The notes under the pieces are model-generated. The model ran no database searches. It was not told the origin of the DNA and saw only the letters and a program-made list of their open reading frames with translations. Below are positions 18,073-26,646 of a stretch of 64,000 bases of DNA, piece after piece (position 1 is the first letter of the stretch; each line of letters begins with the position of its first letter). This DNA is from Treponema_I sp045599005 (lineage in GTDB: Bacteria; Spirochaetota; Spirochaetia; Treponematales; Treponemataceae), in assembly GCA_045599005.1 (NCBI GenBank), contig JAZRVF010000024.1:1-64000 (forward strand), given 5' to 3'. A program made the translations under genes and the position numbers.

Positions 18073-18960
18073 TCAGAATGTTCCGTAATCACTTTTGTGC
18101 TCGCTCTGGGCACGGTCCGTGAACTGTACGGCTTTGTGTGTCTCGCTGATGTTGTTCAGGTAGAATTCCGCATTGCGTGACACGATTGTGGCATAAAGCA
18201 CGTCAACAACCATCAGTTCGCTGAAACGTGACAGTGTGGCACCTGTTCTGAGCAGGGATTCATTGCTGGGAATAACCAGATTGTGCATGCAGACTTTCTG
18301 CAGCGGAGAAGGGCCTGCACGTGTGATTGAGATTGTAGGTGCATTGGCATTGGCTGCAAGTTTTGCACAATGGATCACTTCCCGTGTCTCACCGGAATAT
18401 GAGAAACAGATGAGCACATCCTGATTTGAGATGATTGCCGCGCGGGTGATCTGAAGATGGGGATCCTCGTTGTAAGTGGATGCAATTCCCAGTCTTGAAA
18501 GTTTCTGGTGCAGATCCATTGCCACAACACCGGATGCTCCCAGTCCGCAGAGATGGACAGCCCTGGCTTTGATGATCGCATCGGCAGCGGCTTCAATCGC
18601 ATCAGGATTCATGAGTTTCTCACAGTTCTCAAAGTTTTCAAGTGATGCCTTGATTATGTTATGCATGATCTCGGAAGTAGGCGTATCTTTTGTGAACTCA
18701 AAAGAAGGAAGAGGTTTCTCTTCTGAAATTGCATAGTAATCCCGTGCCAGCATCATCTTGAGGTTGTGGAAACCGCCCAGCTGCATGCGTTTGCAGAGAC
18801 GGACCACCGCAGCGGTACTTGTGCCTGATTTCTGTGCCATTTCTGCGACACCGCATGTCATTGCGATTTCAGGTGAACGCAGGATAAAATCTGCGACACA
18901 CCGTTCTGAAGGTGAGCAAGAATCAATTGAACTTCGGATCAGGTAAAAAATGTTTGCCAT
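18073..18960 (-). CDS. RpiR-family transcriptional regulator (HTH + SIS), MurR-like
   Basis: 295 residues. The N-terminal RpiR helix-turn-helix (about 1-77) contains MAQKSGTSTAAVVRLCKRM. A SIS domain (about 115-250) contains HLCGLGASGVVA and CFSYSGETREV, which bind a phosphosugar effector. The start at 18960 is set by CAGGAG upstream; longer frames run back into namZ. In Enterobacteria MurR, of the same family, represses mur genes and responds to MurNAc-6-phosphate. Its position between namZ and the importer, beside murQ, suggests the same role. A candidate operator is the palindrome at 20348-20362. Confidence 0.85.
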   Translation of the reverse strand: MANIFYLIRSSIDSCSPSERCVADFILRSPEIAMTCGVAEMAQKSGTSTAAVVRLCKRMQLGGFHNLKMMLARDYYAISEEKPLPSFEFTKDTPTSEIMHNIIKASLENFENCEKLMNPDAIEAAADAIIKARAVHLCGLGASGVVAMDLHQKLSRLGIASTYNEDPHLQITRAAIISNQDVLICFSYSGETREVIHCAKLAANANAPTISITRAGPSPLQKVCMHNLVIPSNESLLRTGATLSRFSELMVVDVLYATIVSRNAEFYLNNISETHKAVQFTDRAQSEHKSDYGTF

Positions 18961-18967
18961 AATGTTT

Positions 18968-20185
18968 TTAACTCCTGTTGAAATCTTGTGGGTACAGAAA
19001 GATTGTTCCACTTTCGCCGTATCCCATTTTGATAATTTTTTGTGAAAAAAAACTGCTTTCCTGCAAAATTTCTTCCATAAAACAGTTTATACCATTTTTT
19101 CGAAGTGTTGTCGAACCCGTATGGTAGTCTACAGGCATTAATTTTTCATTTTTTTTTGCCGGAAGGAATTCAAAATCCCTGCTCCATGTTTCCATGATCA
19201 CATCAAGCAGAATCAGAGACGCCTTCCAGACCGGACATTCCGCCGCTTTCTGCGGGGCAATGTGCATCTGGACACCGTGACAGACCTGTCCGGCATATTT
19301 TGATGCGCTGGGGACAAACTGGTGGGGCCTGAAAAACACAGAATCCCTCAGTTCCGGGTCAGCTGTAAGCCGTTTGCCTGCAATAGAAGCAAGCATGTTT
19401 TCATCAATCCAGGGTGCCCCGATGATTTCAAAGGGTCTTGCAGTACCGCGCCCTTCTGACACATTTGTGGCTTCGAAAATGCAGTTTCCTGCATAGGCAA
19501 AAACCGTCTGCGGGGTGGGCAGCGCCGGGCTGGGAAGAACCCATGGAAGACCTGTGTCCGCGAAAGTGAAGCTCCGTTTCCAGCCGGTAAGCGGTATCAC
19601 GGTAAGGTCAGCATCCAGTCTGTATTCGCTGCAGACATAGCGGGCAAGCTCTCCCATTGTAAGTCCGTAACGCTGCACAAGTCCGTAACCGCCGATGAAA
19701 CTTTCCTGCTCTCGGCGGACAATGTTCCCGCTGACCACACTGCCTCCAAGAGGATTGGGCCGGTCAAATATCACGAAAGGAATGTGGTTTTCCGCACAGA
19801 ATTCCAGCGCGTAAATCATTGTGTAAATGTAAGTATAAAAACGGAGACCCGCGTCCTGGATGTCGAAGGCAATCAGATCAATTCCGGCGGTCATTTCTTC
19901 TGTAAGACGCCTTGTGGTGCCGTAAAGACTTGTCACTGGAATGCCAAGAACCGGATCAACAGTCTCTCCCGTCACTTTCTCACCTGCATCAGCGGTACCG
20001 AACATTCCGTGTTCCGGTGAAAAAAGGCGTCTGAGACAGACACATTCTGCAAGAATATCACAGGTCCGGTTGAAATGGCTGTCCACTGCGGAATAATTCG
20101 TAATGAGGGCAACGTTTCTGTTTTTGAAAATTTTACTGTAAGCAGAAAAATCCTTTTTAAATGTTTCTATTCCGCAATTTGTCAT
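18968..20185 (-). CDS. namZ: DUF1343/GH171 exo-beta-N-acetylmuramidase (NamZ), without signal peptide
   Basis: 405 residues. Family motifs are clear: FSPEHG (55-60), DIQDAG (108-113) followed by RFYTYI, DRPNPLGG from residue 140, then EGRGT..PFE..GAPW in the second half. Characterised NamZ removes MurNAc from the non-reducing end of glycan fragments. Known Bacillus and Bacteroidetes members are secreted, whereas this one begins with a hydrophilic N-terminus and no signal peptide, implying cytoplasmic action on imported disaccharide. It is the first gene of the minus-strand operon. No Shine-Dalgarno is present. TTGACA-17-CAGAAT ends 6 bases before the ATG. Confidence 0.88.
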   Translation of the reverse strand: MTNCGIETFKKDFSAYSKIFKNRNVALITNYSAVDSHFNRTCDILAECVCLRRLFSPEHGMFGTADAGEKVTGETVDPVLGIPVTSLYGTTRRLTEEMTAGIDLIAFDIQDAGLRFYTYIYTMIYALEFCAENHIPFVIFDRPNPLGGSVVSGNIVRREQESFIGGYGLVQRYGLTMGELARYVCSEYRLDADLTVIPLTGWKRSFTFADTGLPWVLPSPALPTPQTVFAYAGNCIFEATNVSEGRGTARPFEIIGAPWIDENMLASIAGKRLTADPELRDSVFFRPHQFVPSASKYAGQVCHGVQMHIAPQKAAECPVWKASLILLDVIMETWSRDFEFLPAKKNEKLMPVDYHTGSTTLRKNGINCFMEEILQESSFFSQKIIKMGYGESGTIFLYPQDFNRS

Positions 20186-20191
20186 GAGTTA

Positions 20192-20220
20192 ATTCTGTTT
20201 CACAAAAAAAGATTTGTCAA
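20192..20220 (-). promoter_or_regulatory. Predicted promoter of the namZ operon, leaderless layout
   Basis: On the minus strand TTGACA (20215-20220), a 17-base spacer and CAGAAT (20192-20197) are followed by six bases and the ATG. The -35 is perfect, the -10 fair. The surrounding 210 bases are very AT-rich. Confidence 0.5.
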
Positions 20221-20292
20221 TGAAAAATGATATTTTTTTTTATTAAATCAATGTAAAAAAATAAAAAAAAGTTTTAATGAATACTATGCAAG

Positions 20293-20362
20293 TATAATAT
20301 CTTGTTTTATAATTTTAAGTGTGGATTGTATTTGAATCTCAAAAAAATTGATTCATAATCAA
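20293..20362 (+). promoter_or_regulatory. murQ promoter region with candidate regulator palindrome
   Basis: Two TATAAT hexamers lie at 20293-20298 and 20308-20313, both with weak -35 regions in A-rich DNA. Between them and murQ is a perfect inverted repeat TTGATT-cat-AATCAA (20348-20362). Its position downstream of the -10 boxes suits repression by the RpiR-type regulator. This is an inference. Confidence 0.35.
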
Positions 20363-20397
20363 CTGCAGACGACGGTAAATAAAAAACGGGGGCACAA

Positions 20398-21297
20398 ATG
20401 GCCGGCATTCCAACCACAGAACAGCGCAATCCTGCGTCTTTTCAGATTGATACCAAGAGTACTGAAGAAATCCTCCGCATAATCAACAGTGAAGATAAAT
20501 CCGTTCCGCTTGTGGTAGAGGCTGCCATTCCTCAGATTACAAAACTTGTTGACCGGCTTGTGGAATGCTTCAGTGAAGGTGGCAGGCTTTTTTACCTTGG
20601 TGCCGGGACTTCCGGAAGACTTGGTGTTCTTGATGCTTCCGAATGTCCTCCGACTTATGGCGTTTCACCTGAAATGGTGCAGGGATACATTGCCGGTGGT
20701 GATCAGGCTTTGCGCCGCAGTATTGAGGGTGCTGAAGACAATCGCGACGGAGGGATTGACCAGCTTAAGTCTGAAGGTTTCTGCTCAAAAGATATGCTTG
20801 TTGGAATTACTGCTTCCGGTTCTGCCCCTTATGTGATCGGTGCCATGGAATATGCCCGGATGCTTGGTTCTCCTGTGGGTGCGATCAGCTGTAATGAATC
20901 CTCTCTGACTTTCGGTTATGCAGATTACCCGATTTATCTGCCAGTGGGCCCGGAGATAATTGCCGGCTCAACGAGAATGAAGTCCGGCACCGCACAGAAA
21001 CTTGTTCTCAATATGATAACAACTTCCGCAATGATAAGGCTTGGAAAAGTCTACAACAACTTTATGATTGATCTTATGCCCCTGAATGCGAAACTTGTGG
21101 ACCGTTCACTCCGGCTGATTGCGGAAATAACCGGCTGCGGGGCTGAAAAAGCTGCCTTCGTGTTTGAGGAGTCTGGCCGTGTGATCCGTACTGCAATAAT
21201 CATGGCCAGTCTTGATGTTGATAAAAATGCGGCTGAGAAACTTCTTGCCTCCGGTAACAACAACATTAACCGTGCACTGGAACTGTTCAGAAAATGA
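20398..21297 (+). CDS. murQ: N-acetylmuramic acid 6-phosphate etherase
   Basis: 299 residues. It begins with the family hallmark TEQRNPAS and has the SIS motif GAGTSGRLG (68-76), then ASECPPT with the catalytic Glu82 (E83 in E. coli MurQ). The second signature GSTRMKSGTAQK is intact. It cleaves the lactyl ether of MurNAc-6-P to give GlcNAc-6-P and D-lactate. A GGGGG run precedes the ATG. It overlaps the following kinase gene by four bases (ATGA), so the two are co-translated, as in clostridial murQK operons. Confidence 0.97.
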   Translation: MAGIPTTEQRNPASFQIDTKSTEEILRIINSEDKSVPLVVEAAIPQITKLVDRLVECFSEGGRLFYLGAGTSGRLGVLDASECPPTYGVSPEMVQGYIAGGDQALRRSIEGAEDNRDGGIDQLKSEGFCSKDMLVGITASGSAPYVIGAMEYARMLGSPVGAISCNESSLTFGYADYPIYLPVGPEIIAGSTRMKSGTAQKLVLNMITTSAMIRLGKVYNNFMIDLMPLNAKLVDRSLRLIAEITGCGAEKAAFVFEESGRVIRTAIIMASLDVDKNAAEKLLASGNNNINRALELFRK

Positions 21298-22274
21298 AGA
21301 CATTCTTCGGAATTGACGGCGGTGGAACTCACTGTAAACTTTTTCTGATGACAGAAACAGGGGAAGCTCTTTTCTCTGTCTCCGGTGGTCCCACGAATAT
21401 TTATGGATGTAAAAAAGAGACAGTCCTTCAGAATCTTGCGGATCTGTTCTCTGAACTTGAAAAAAAAAGTTCTTACTCGATTTTTGACTGCTGTGCCGGG
21501 TGTTTTGCCTCTGCAGGTCTGGAGACTGATGAGGAAAAACGGTTTTTTGCTGATTTTTTCTGTCAGATGATAAAAAAACGGGAAAACTCAACCGGTGAAA
21601 AATGTGTGTTACGTCCTGACACCGTGTATTTTCTTAATGATGCTTATGCTGCCCTGACAGGTGCCTTGGGCAAATCCCAGGGGTTTCTGCTGATAAGCGG
21701 AACCGGTTCCATTGCATGCGGCATGCAGCGTGACGGTAAGACTGTGCGCGCAGGCGGACTGGGACACTTTCTGAGTGACGGCGGCTCCGGTTTTGACATC
21801 GGTCTGCAGGGACTGCGTGCGGCGGCCTGCTTCGCTGACAGAATGCCTTTTTGCGGCGGTCCCGGTTCTGAAAAACTGCTTGAGGCCGCGTACTCATATT
21901 ATGGAATATCAAATATCCGCCAGCTTTTTTCCTTTTTATACACTGATTTTGACAAAGCCCGGATCGCGTCCTTTGCGCCTCAGGTCTTTGATGCTGCAAG
22001 AGACACTTCCAGCCCTGATCCTGTTGCAGGAAAAATACTGGAAAGAGCCGCAGAAAGCCTTGCAGAACTGTGTCAGTGTGTTTATTCCAAAATGCCGGGA
22101 ATCTTTTTCCCTGAACTGGCTTTTTCCGGCAGCATTCTTGAGAAGGATCTGGATTTCAGCAGATCTGTTGCCATCAGGATATCAGAGAAGGTGCCGGAAC
22201 TGTCCATTGTCAGAAAAAAGTTCGGTTCCCCGGAAGGTGCCTGCATTTACGCGATAAACCGCTTCAAATGCTGA
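21294..22274 (+). CDS. BadF/BadG-family amino-sugar kinase, probable MurNAc/GlcNAc kinase (MurK-like)
   Basis: 326 residues of the ASKHA fold. PHOSPHATE1-type motif DGGGTHCKL (7-15), then NDAYAALTGALG, SGTGSIACG and LSDGGSGFDIG. This family includes human NAGK and clostridial MurK, which phosphorylates MurNAc and GlcNAc after ATP-driven import. Its four-base overlap with murQ makes a MurNAc kinase feeding the etherase the best reading. That replaces the PTS phosphorylation used by E. coli and Bacillus. The 3' end overlaps anmK, on the opposite strand, by 11 bases. Confidence 0.88.
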   Translation: MKTFFGIDGGGTHCKLFLMTETGEALFSVSGGPTNIYGCKKETVLQNLADLFSELEKKSSYSIFDCCAGCFASAGLETDEEKRFFADFFCQMIKKRENSTGEKCVLRPDTVYFLNDAYAALTGALGKSQGFLLISGTGSIACGMQRDGKTVRAGGLGHFLSDGGSGFDIGLQGLRAAACFADRMPFCGGPGSEKLLEAAYSYYGISNIRQLFSFLYTDFDKARIASFAPQVFDAARDTSSPDPVAGKILERAAESLAELCQCVYSKMPGIFFPELAFSGSILEKDLDFSRSVAIRISEKVPELSIVRKKFGSPEGACIYAINRFKC

Positions 22275-23439
22275 TTTTCCCCATCACAACCCGATGTTCC
22301 GCACCGGTTGCACCCAGAGCCGTGTTTTCTATGCCCATTATCCGTTCATTTGCAAGGACGGCAAAAGCCACCGCTTCTTTTGAGTCACTGTTGCGACCAA
22401 CGTCTTCATTCGTCAGAACCTGGATTCCTGTGCGTGATGAGATTTCCTGAAGCAGAACCTGATTTCTGCTGCCGCCACCACCTGCAATGAGTCTGTCAAT
22501 TTTACAGGGTGCAAATTTTCTGAGCGCAACTGCAATAGTTTCCGCCGTAAATGCGGTTGCTGTACGCACTGTGTCTTCGGGGCAGAGTTCCAGTTTCTCC
22601 GCTTCAGCAAGCAGTTCAGCAACAAAAGCAGCCCCGTATTCTTCACGGCCTGTAGTTTTGGGCGGGCGCAGAACAAAATAGGGGTTCTTCATCAGCCAGC
22701 GCAGAAGTTCTTCGTTCACTGAACCGGCAGCTGCAAAACTTCCGTTGTTATCGTAAGTTTTTTCTCCTCCTGTAAAATGCGCCATCAGTGCATCTATCAC
22801 CATGTTGCCGGGACCTGTGTCAAAAGCTGTTATGTCTTCAAGTTCTGCGCCCGCCGGAATCAGTGTAATGTTCCCGATGCCGCCGATGTTCTGGAGGGCC
22901 ACGTTTTTCTCAGGATCGCTGTAAAGAAGGTATTCAGTGTATGGAACAAGGGGAGCTCCCTGTCCGCCGGCGGCCACATCCCGTACACGGAAGTCGCTTA
23001 CAACCGGGCATCCGAGACGCTCAGCTATCATGGAAGCCTCACCGATCTGCAGAGTGCTTGAAACTCCGTATCCGCAGTACAGGACAGGATTCGGTTCGTG
23101 GTAAATCGTGTGTCCGTGGCTTCCGGCAAAAGCGATCCTGTCTTTGGAGATTCCTGCTTTTTCGCACAGAGTTTCCGCCGCATCGGCAAAAAGTTTCCCA
23201 AGAAGAAAATTCATCCGCGAAATTTCCTGGGTACTTCCACAGACACTGCCACCGTTTCCTCCGCCGGCAATTGCAAGAAGCCGTTCGCGCACCGGATCAG
23301 GGTAGGGCACTGTGATGAATTCAATTTCTTTTACGGAAGTGTTTTTTCCGCATCCTGAAATTTCCACAAGAACTGCATCAATCCCGTCAACGGAAGTACC
23401 GCTCATCAATCCGATTGCAAAAACTCTGCTGTCTGTCAT
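22264..23439 (-). CDS. anmK: Anhydro-N-acetylmuramic acid kinase
   Basis: 391 residues. GLMSGTSVDGID near the N-terminus, NIGGIGN and DTGPGNMVID in the middle, and AGGGGSRN near the end are AnmK hallmarks. The enzyme opens 1,6-anhydroMurNAc while phosphorylating it to MurNAc-6-P, the substrate of MurQ. The ATG at 23439 has GGGG upstream. The frame stays open for 130 further codons, but these translate the dispersed repeat and are rejected. It converges on the murQ-kinase pair. Confidence 0.95.
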   Translation of the reverse strand: MTDSRVFAIGLMSGTSVDGIDAVLVEISGCGKNTSVKEIEFITVPYPDPVRERLLAIAGGGNGGSVCGSTQEISRMNFLLGKLFADAAETLCEKAGISKDRIAFAGSHGHTIYHEPNPVLYCGYGVSSTLQIGEASMIAERLGCPVVSDFRVRDVAAGGQGAPLVPYTEYLLYSDPEKNVALQNIGGIGNITLIPAGAELEDITAFDTGPGNMVIDALMAHFTGGEKTYDNNGSFAAAGSVNEELLRWLMKNPYFVLRPPKTTGREEYGAAFVAELLAEAEKLELCPEDTVRTATAFTAETIAVALRKFAPCKIDRLIAGGGGSRNQVLLQEISSRTGIQVLTNEDVGRNSDSKEAVAFAVLANERIMGIENTALGATGAEHRVVMGKISI

Positions 23440-23792
23440 ATTTACCCCGTTTAAAAAACGCTTAGGATGGCGAGGATCCAAGTTTGTTCCTTGGAACGGG
23501 TACATAATAACAGAGTTTTCGTCTTCTGAAAAACAATCATGCTGAATGCAGCGAATGCGTGTTTTTTCAGCCATGTCATGCCGCTCAAAGTGAGTATTGC
23601 GAGCGCACTGTTTTGTTATGTTGAGCGAAGCGAACGCAGCGAGCGCAGTCGAAACATCTTTCAAAGCGACACAATGCGTTGTGGAGATCCTTCGACTTCG
23701 CTCAGGATGACAGGGGAAACGTTGGCTCAGGATGACAGGGGAAACGTTGTCTCTGGATGACATGGGTAGCGCGCTCAGGATTACAAAAACTG
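23440..23792. repeat. Gene-free region with dispersed repeats and a 25-bp tandem repeat
   Basis: About 23610-23660 carries a GTTGAGCGAAGCG to GTCGAAACATC unit and about 23683-23711 an inverse unit (GATCCTTCGACTTCGCTCAG). From 23701 a 25-base unit beginning CTCAGGATGACAGGGGAAAC repeats at 23726 and, partly, at 23751. No gene is supported. ORFs reading through it are extensions of anmK and clpB. Confidence 0.7.
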
Positions 23793-23821
23793 TTGCCGTT
23801 TTAAATTTTCCTTCGTATGTT
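23793..23821 (+). promoter_or_regulatory. Predicted clpB promoter, leaderless layout
   Basis: TTGCCG (23793-23798), 17 bases, TATGTT (23816-23821), then six bases and the ATG. No CIRCE-type heat-shock operator was seen. Confidence 0.45.
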
Positions 23822-23827
23822 AGGTGC

Positions 23828-26425
23828 ATGAACTACGAAAACATGACGCTTAAAGTACAGGACGCACTTCAGAATGCAAGTGCTCTTGCACAACAGAATG
23901 ACAACGGAGAAATCGGGCTGGAGCATGTTCTGCTTTCTTTTCTGGAACAGCAGGACGGAATTGTCCCTCCTGTGGTGGAGCGCATAGGCGTAGAACCTTC
24001 AGTATTGACTGACCGCGTCCGGGCGCTTTTGAAAACTTATCCCACTGTGCATGGAAATGTGCAGATGAGCTTTTCCGGCGAACTGCAGAAAGTTCTTGCA
24101 AAGGCAGAAAAAGAAATGAGCCGCTTCAAAGATGAATTTCTTTCTGCGGAACATATACTGCTGGCAATTACAAAATCCGAGACCAGATGCGGCCGGGAAC
24201 TGGAGAATCTGGGAATAACTTACGACCGTGTGTTGGAGGCTCTCCGCGAAGTTCGCGGAAATCAGCGTGTGACCGGCCAGGACCCGGAAGCCACTTTACG
24301 GTCTCTTGATAAATACTGCCGGGATCTTACGGCATTGGCACATCAGGGTAAAATTGATCCTGTCATCGGACGTGATGAGGAGATCCGCCGGGTGATGCAG
24401 GTTCTGTCACGCCGCACAAAGAACAATCCTGTTCTGATCGGTGAGCCGGGTGTCGGAAAAACCGCGATTGTTGAAGGCCTTGCACGCCGCATTGTTTCCG
24501 GTGATGTACCGGAAAGCCTCAAAGGAAAAAGACTTCTCTCACTGGATCTGGGTGCACTTGTCGCCGGGGCAAAATTCCGCGGTGAATTTGAGGAACGACT
24601 GAAAGCCGTGATCAATGAAGTGCAGAAATCTGAAGGACATGTGATTCTTTTTATCGATGAACTTCATACGCTTGTCGGTGCCGGTGCTTCTGAAGGCAGT
24701 ATGGATGCGTCCAACCTTCTGAAGCCTGCCCTGGCCAGAGGTGAACTGCGGGCAATCGGTGCCACCACACTGGATGAGTACCGGAAATACATTGAGAAAG
24801 ATGCGGCTCTGGAACGGAGATTCCAGCAGGTTTACTGTGCAGAGCCCAATGTTGAGGACACAATCGCCATTCTGCGCGGCCTTAAGGAAAAGTACGAAGT
24901 TCATCACGGAGTCCGTATCCGGGATGATGCCCTTGTTGCCGCCGCCACTTTATCCGACCGCTACATAACCAACCGTTTCCTGCCGGATAAAGCGATTGAC
25001 CTTGTTGATGAAGCCGCAAGTTCCCTTAAGATTGAGATTGAAAGCCAGCCTACGGAACTGGATCAGGTTGAGCGGAAAATTCTTCAGCTGGACATAGAAA
25101 AACTTTCGCTGTCAAAAGAAGATGACAAAGCCTCAATGGCACGGCTGGAAAAACTTGAGGGTGAACTGGCCGAACTCAAGTCAAGACGTGATGCCATGAA
25201 ACTGAAATGGCAGAACGAAAAAGGCCGCATTGATGAGATCCGGAAACTTAAGGAAGAACTGGACCAGCTTCATAATGATGAACAGCATTTCACCAGGGAA
25301 GGAAATCTTGCCAAAGTGTCTGAAATCCGTTACGGGCTGATTCCTTCTGTGGAATCAAAACTTAAGGCTGCGGAAAAAGCTCAGTCTGAGAAAGCGGAAC
25401 AGTCTTCTCCGGCGGAAGAATCTATGCTGCGGGAAGAAGTCTGTGCAGAGGACATTGCTGCGATTGTTGCCCGTTGGACAGGAATCCCGGTGAGCAAGAT
25501 GCTTGCGGGTGAGAAGCAGAAATACCTGCAGCTGGAGGAAGTGCTTCATAAACGGGTGATCGGGCAGGATGCTGCAGTCAGCGCAGTTTCCGACGCAATA
25601 CGCCGCAACAGGTCTGGTCTGTCAGACGAGAACCGGCCTTTGGGCAGCTTCCTGTTCATCGGGCCGACCGGTGTTGGAAAAACCGAGCTTGCAAAGACAC
25701 TGGCAGATTTTCTTTTTAATGATGAAAAGGCTCTGACACGCATTGATATGAGTGAGTACATGGAGAAATACTCTGTGTCACGGCTGATCGGCGCTCCTCC
25801 GGGATATGTCGGTTATGACGAGGGCGGTCAGCTTACGGAGGCTGTGCGCCGCCGGCCCTACAGTGTGGTGCTTTTTGACGAAGTGGAAAAGGCTCATTCT
25901 GATGTGTTCAATGTTCTGCTGCAGGTTCTTGATGACGGCAGATTGACTGACGGACAGGGGCGGCTTGTTGACTTCAAGAATACAATCATCATCATGACCA
26001 GCAATCTGGGCAGCAGCCTGATTCAGTCTGCCGACACTGACGAAAAGCTGGCGGCTTTGAAACCGGCACTTGACGCAGCGCTTAAAGAGCATTTCCGTCC
26101 GGAGTTCCTGAACCGTATTGACGAGATAATCACTTTCAGCCGCCTGGATGCAGACCACATTTCGGCAATTGTCCGCAACCAGCTGGAAAAAGTGTGTGCA
26201 CGGACCGGAAAACTTGGACTGAATCTGTCCATTACTGACAGTGCGGTTGAGTTCCTGGCTCAGGCCGGCTTTGATCCACAGTTCGGAGCCCGTCCCGTAA
26301 AGCGGGCAATCCAGACATGGCTGGAGAATCCTCTCGCAAAAGCCATACTGGCAGGAAATTATCCGGAAGGTTCGCTTATTACAGCCGATCTTTCAGAGGA
26401 TGGAACTGCCATAACCTTCAGCTGA
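23828..26425 (+). CDS. clpB: ATP-dependent chaperone ClpB
   Basis: 865 residues, the usual ClpB length. A Clp N domain (1-145) is followed by AAA-1 with Walker A GEPGVGKT near residue 205 and Walker B VILFIDE. The coiled M-domain (about 400-525) separates it from AAA-2, which has GPTGVGKT near residue 612 and VVLFDEVEKAH. It lacks a ClpP-binding loop signature, as expected for the disaggregase that works with DnaK. The start at 23828 is chosen because the domain begins there; the 32 upstream codons lie in repeat DNA. Confidence 0.96.
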   Translation: MNYENMTLKVQDALQNASALAQQNDNGEIGLEHVLLSFLEQQDGIVPPVVERIGVEPSVLTDRVRALLKTYPTVHGNVQMSFSGELQKVLAKAEKEMSRFKDEFLSAEHILLAITKSETRCGRELENLGITYDRVLEALREVRGNQRVTGQDPEATLRSLDKYCRDLTALAHQGKIDPVIGRDEEIRRVMQVLSRRTKNNPVLIGEPGVGKTAIVEGLARRIVSGDVPESLKGKRLLSLDLGALVAGAKFRGEFEERLKAVINEVQKSEGHVILFIDELHTLVGAGASEGSMDASNLLKPALARGELRAIGATTLDEYRKYIEKDAALERRFQQVYCAEPNVEDTIAILRGLKEKYEVHHGVRIRDDALVAAATLSDRYITNRFLPDKAIDLVDEAASSLKIEIESQPTELDQVERKILQLDIEKLSLSKEDDKASMARLEKLEGELAELKSRRDAMKLKWQNEKGRIDEIRKLKEELDQLHNDEQHFTREGNLAKVSEIRYGLIPSVESKLKAAEKAQSEKAEQSSPAEESMLREEVCAEDIAAIVARWTGIPVSKMLAGEKQKYLQLEEVLHKRVIGQDAAVSAVSDAIRRNRSGLSDENRPLGSFLFIGPTGVGKTELAKTLADFLFNDEKALTRIDMSEYMEKYSVSRLIGAPPGYVGYDEGGQLTEAVRRRPYSVVLFDEVEKAHSDVFNVLLQVLDDGRLTDGQGRLVDFKNTIIIMTSNLGSSLIQSADTDEKLAALKPALDAALKEHFRPEFLNRIDEIITFSRLDADHISAIVRNQLEKVCARTGKLGLNLSITDSAVEFLAQAGFDPQFGARPVKRAIQTWLENPLAKAILAGNYPEGSLITADLSEDGTAITFS

Positions 26426-26453
26426 CCTTTGTGACCGGCTTTTAAAAAATCGG

Positions 26454-26491
26454 CAGAGTCATGTTCTGTGGCTCTGTCTGTTCATTTTTAA
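26454..26491 (+). terminator. Possible clpB terminator
   Basis: CAGAG (26454-26458) can pair with CTCTG (26472-26476), extended by a few further pairs. It is followed by a mixed T-rich stretch (TGTTCATTTTT). Weak compared with others in the window. Confidence 0.35.
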
Positions 26492-26543
26492 ATCAAGAAA
26501 ATCTTTCTGGAAATGGCGAAAAATTACACAGATTCTTTGAAAA

Positions 26544-26572
26544 TTGCTTTTTTCAATAAAGCACATTATACT
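26544..26572 (+). promoter_or_regulatory. Predicted promoter of the ComFB-like gene
   Basis: TTGCTT (26544-26549), 17 bases, TATACT (26567-26572). The leader would be about 68 bases and carries GGAGG before the ATG. Confidence 0.5.
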
Positions 26573-26646
26573 CATGATGTTTTATCAGCCATTTTTGAGC
26601 AGTGTATTGTAATTTTTTGCGATTATCTTGATTCCGGAGGAAATAA

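Noticed and set aside
23440..23827. CIRCE/HrcA operator before clpB
   Set aside because: No TTAGCACTC-N9-GAGTGCTAA-like inverted repeat was seen.
22264..23829. 521-codon open frame for anmK starting at 23829
   Set aside because: The first 130 codons translate the dispersed repeat and tandem repeat. The AnmK domain starts at the ATG at 23439, which has a ribosome site.
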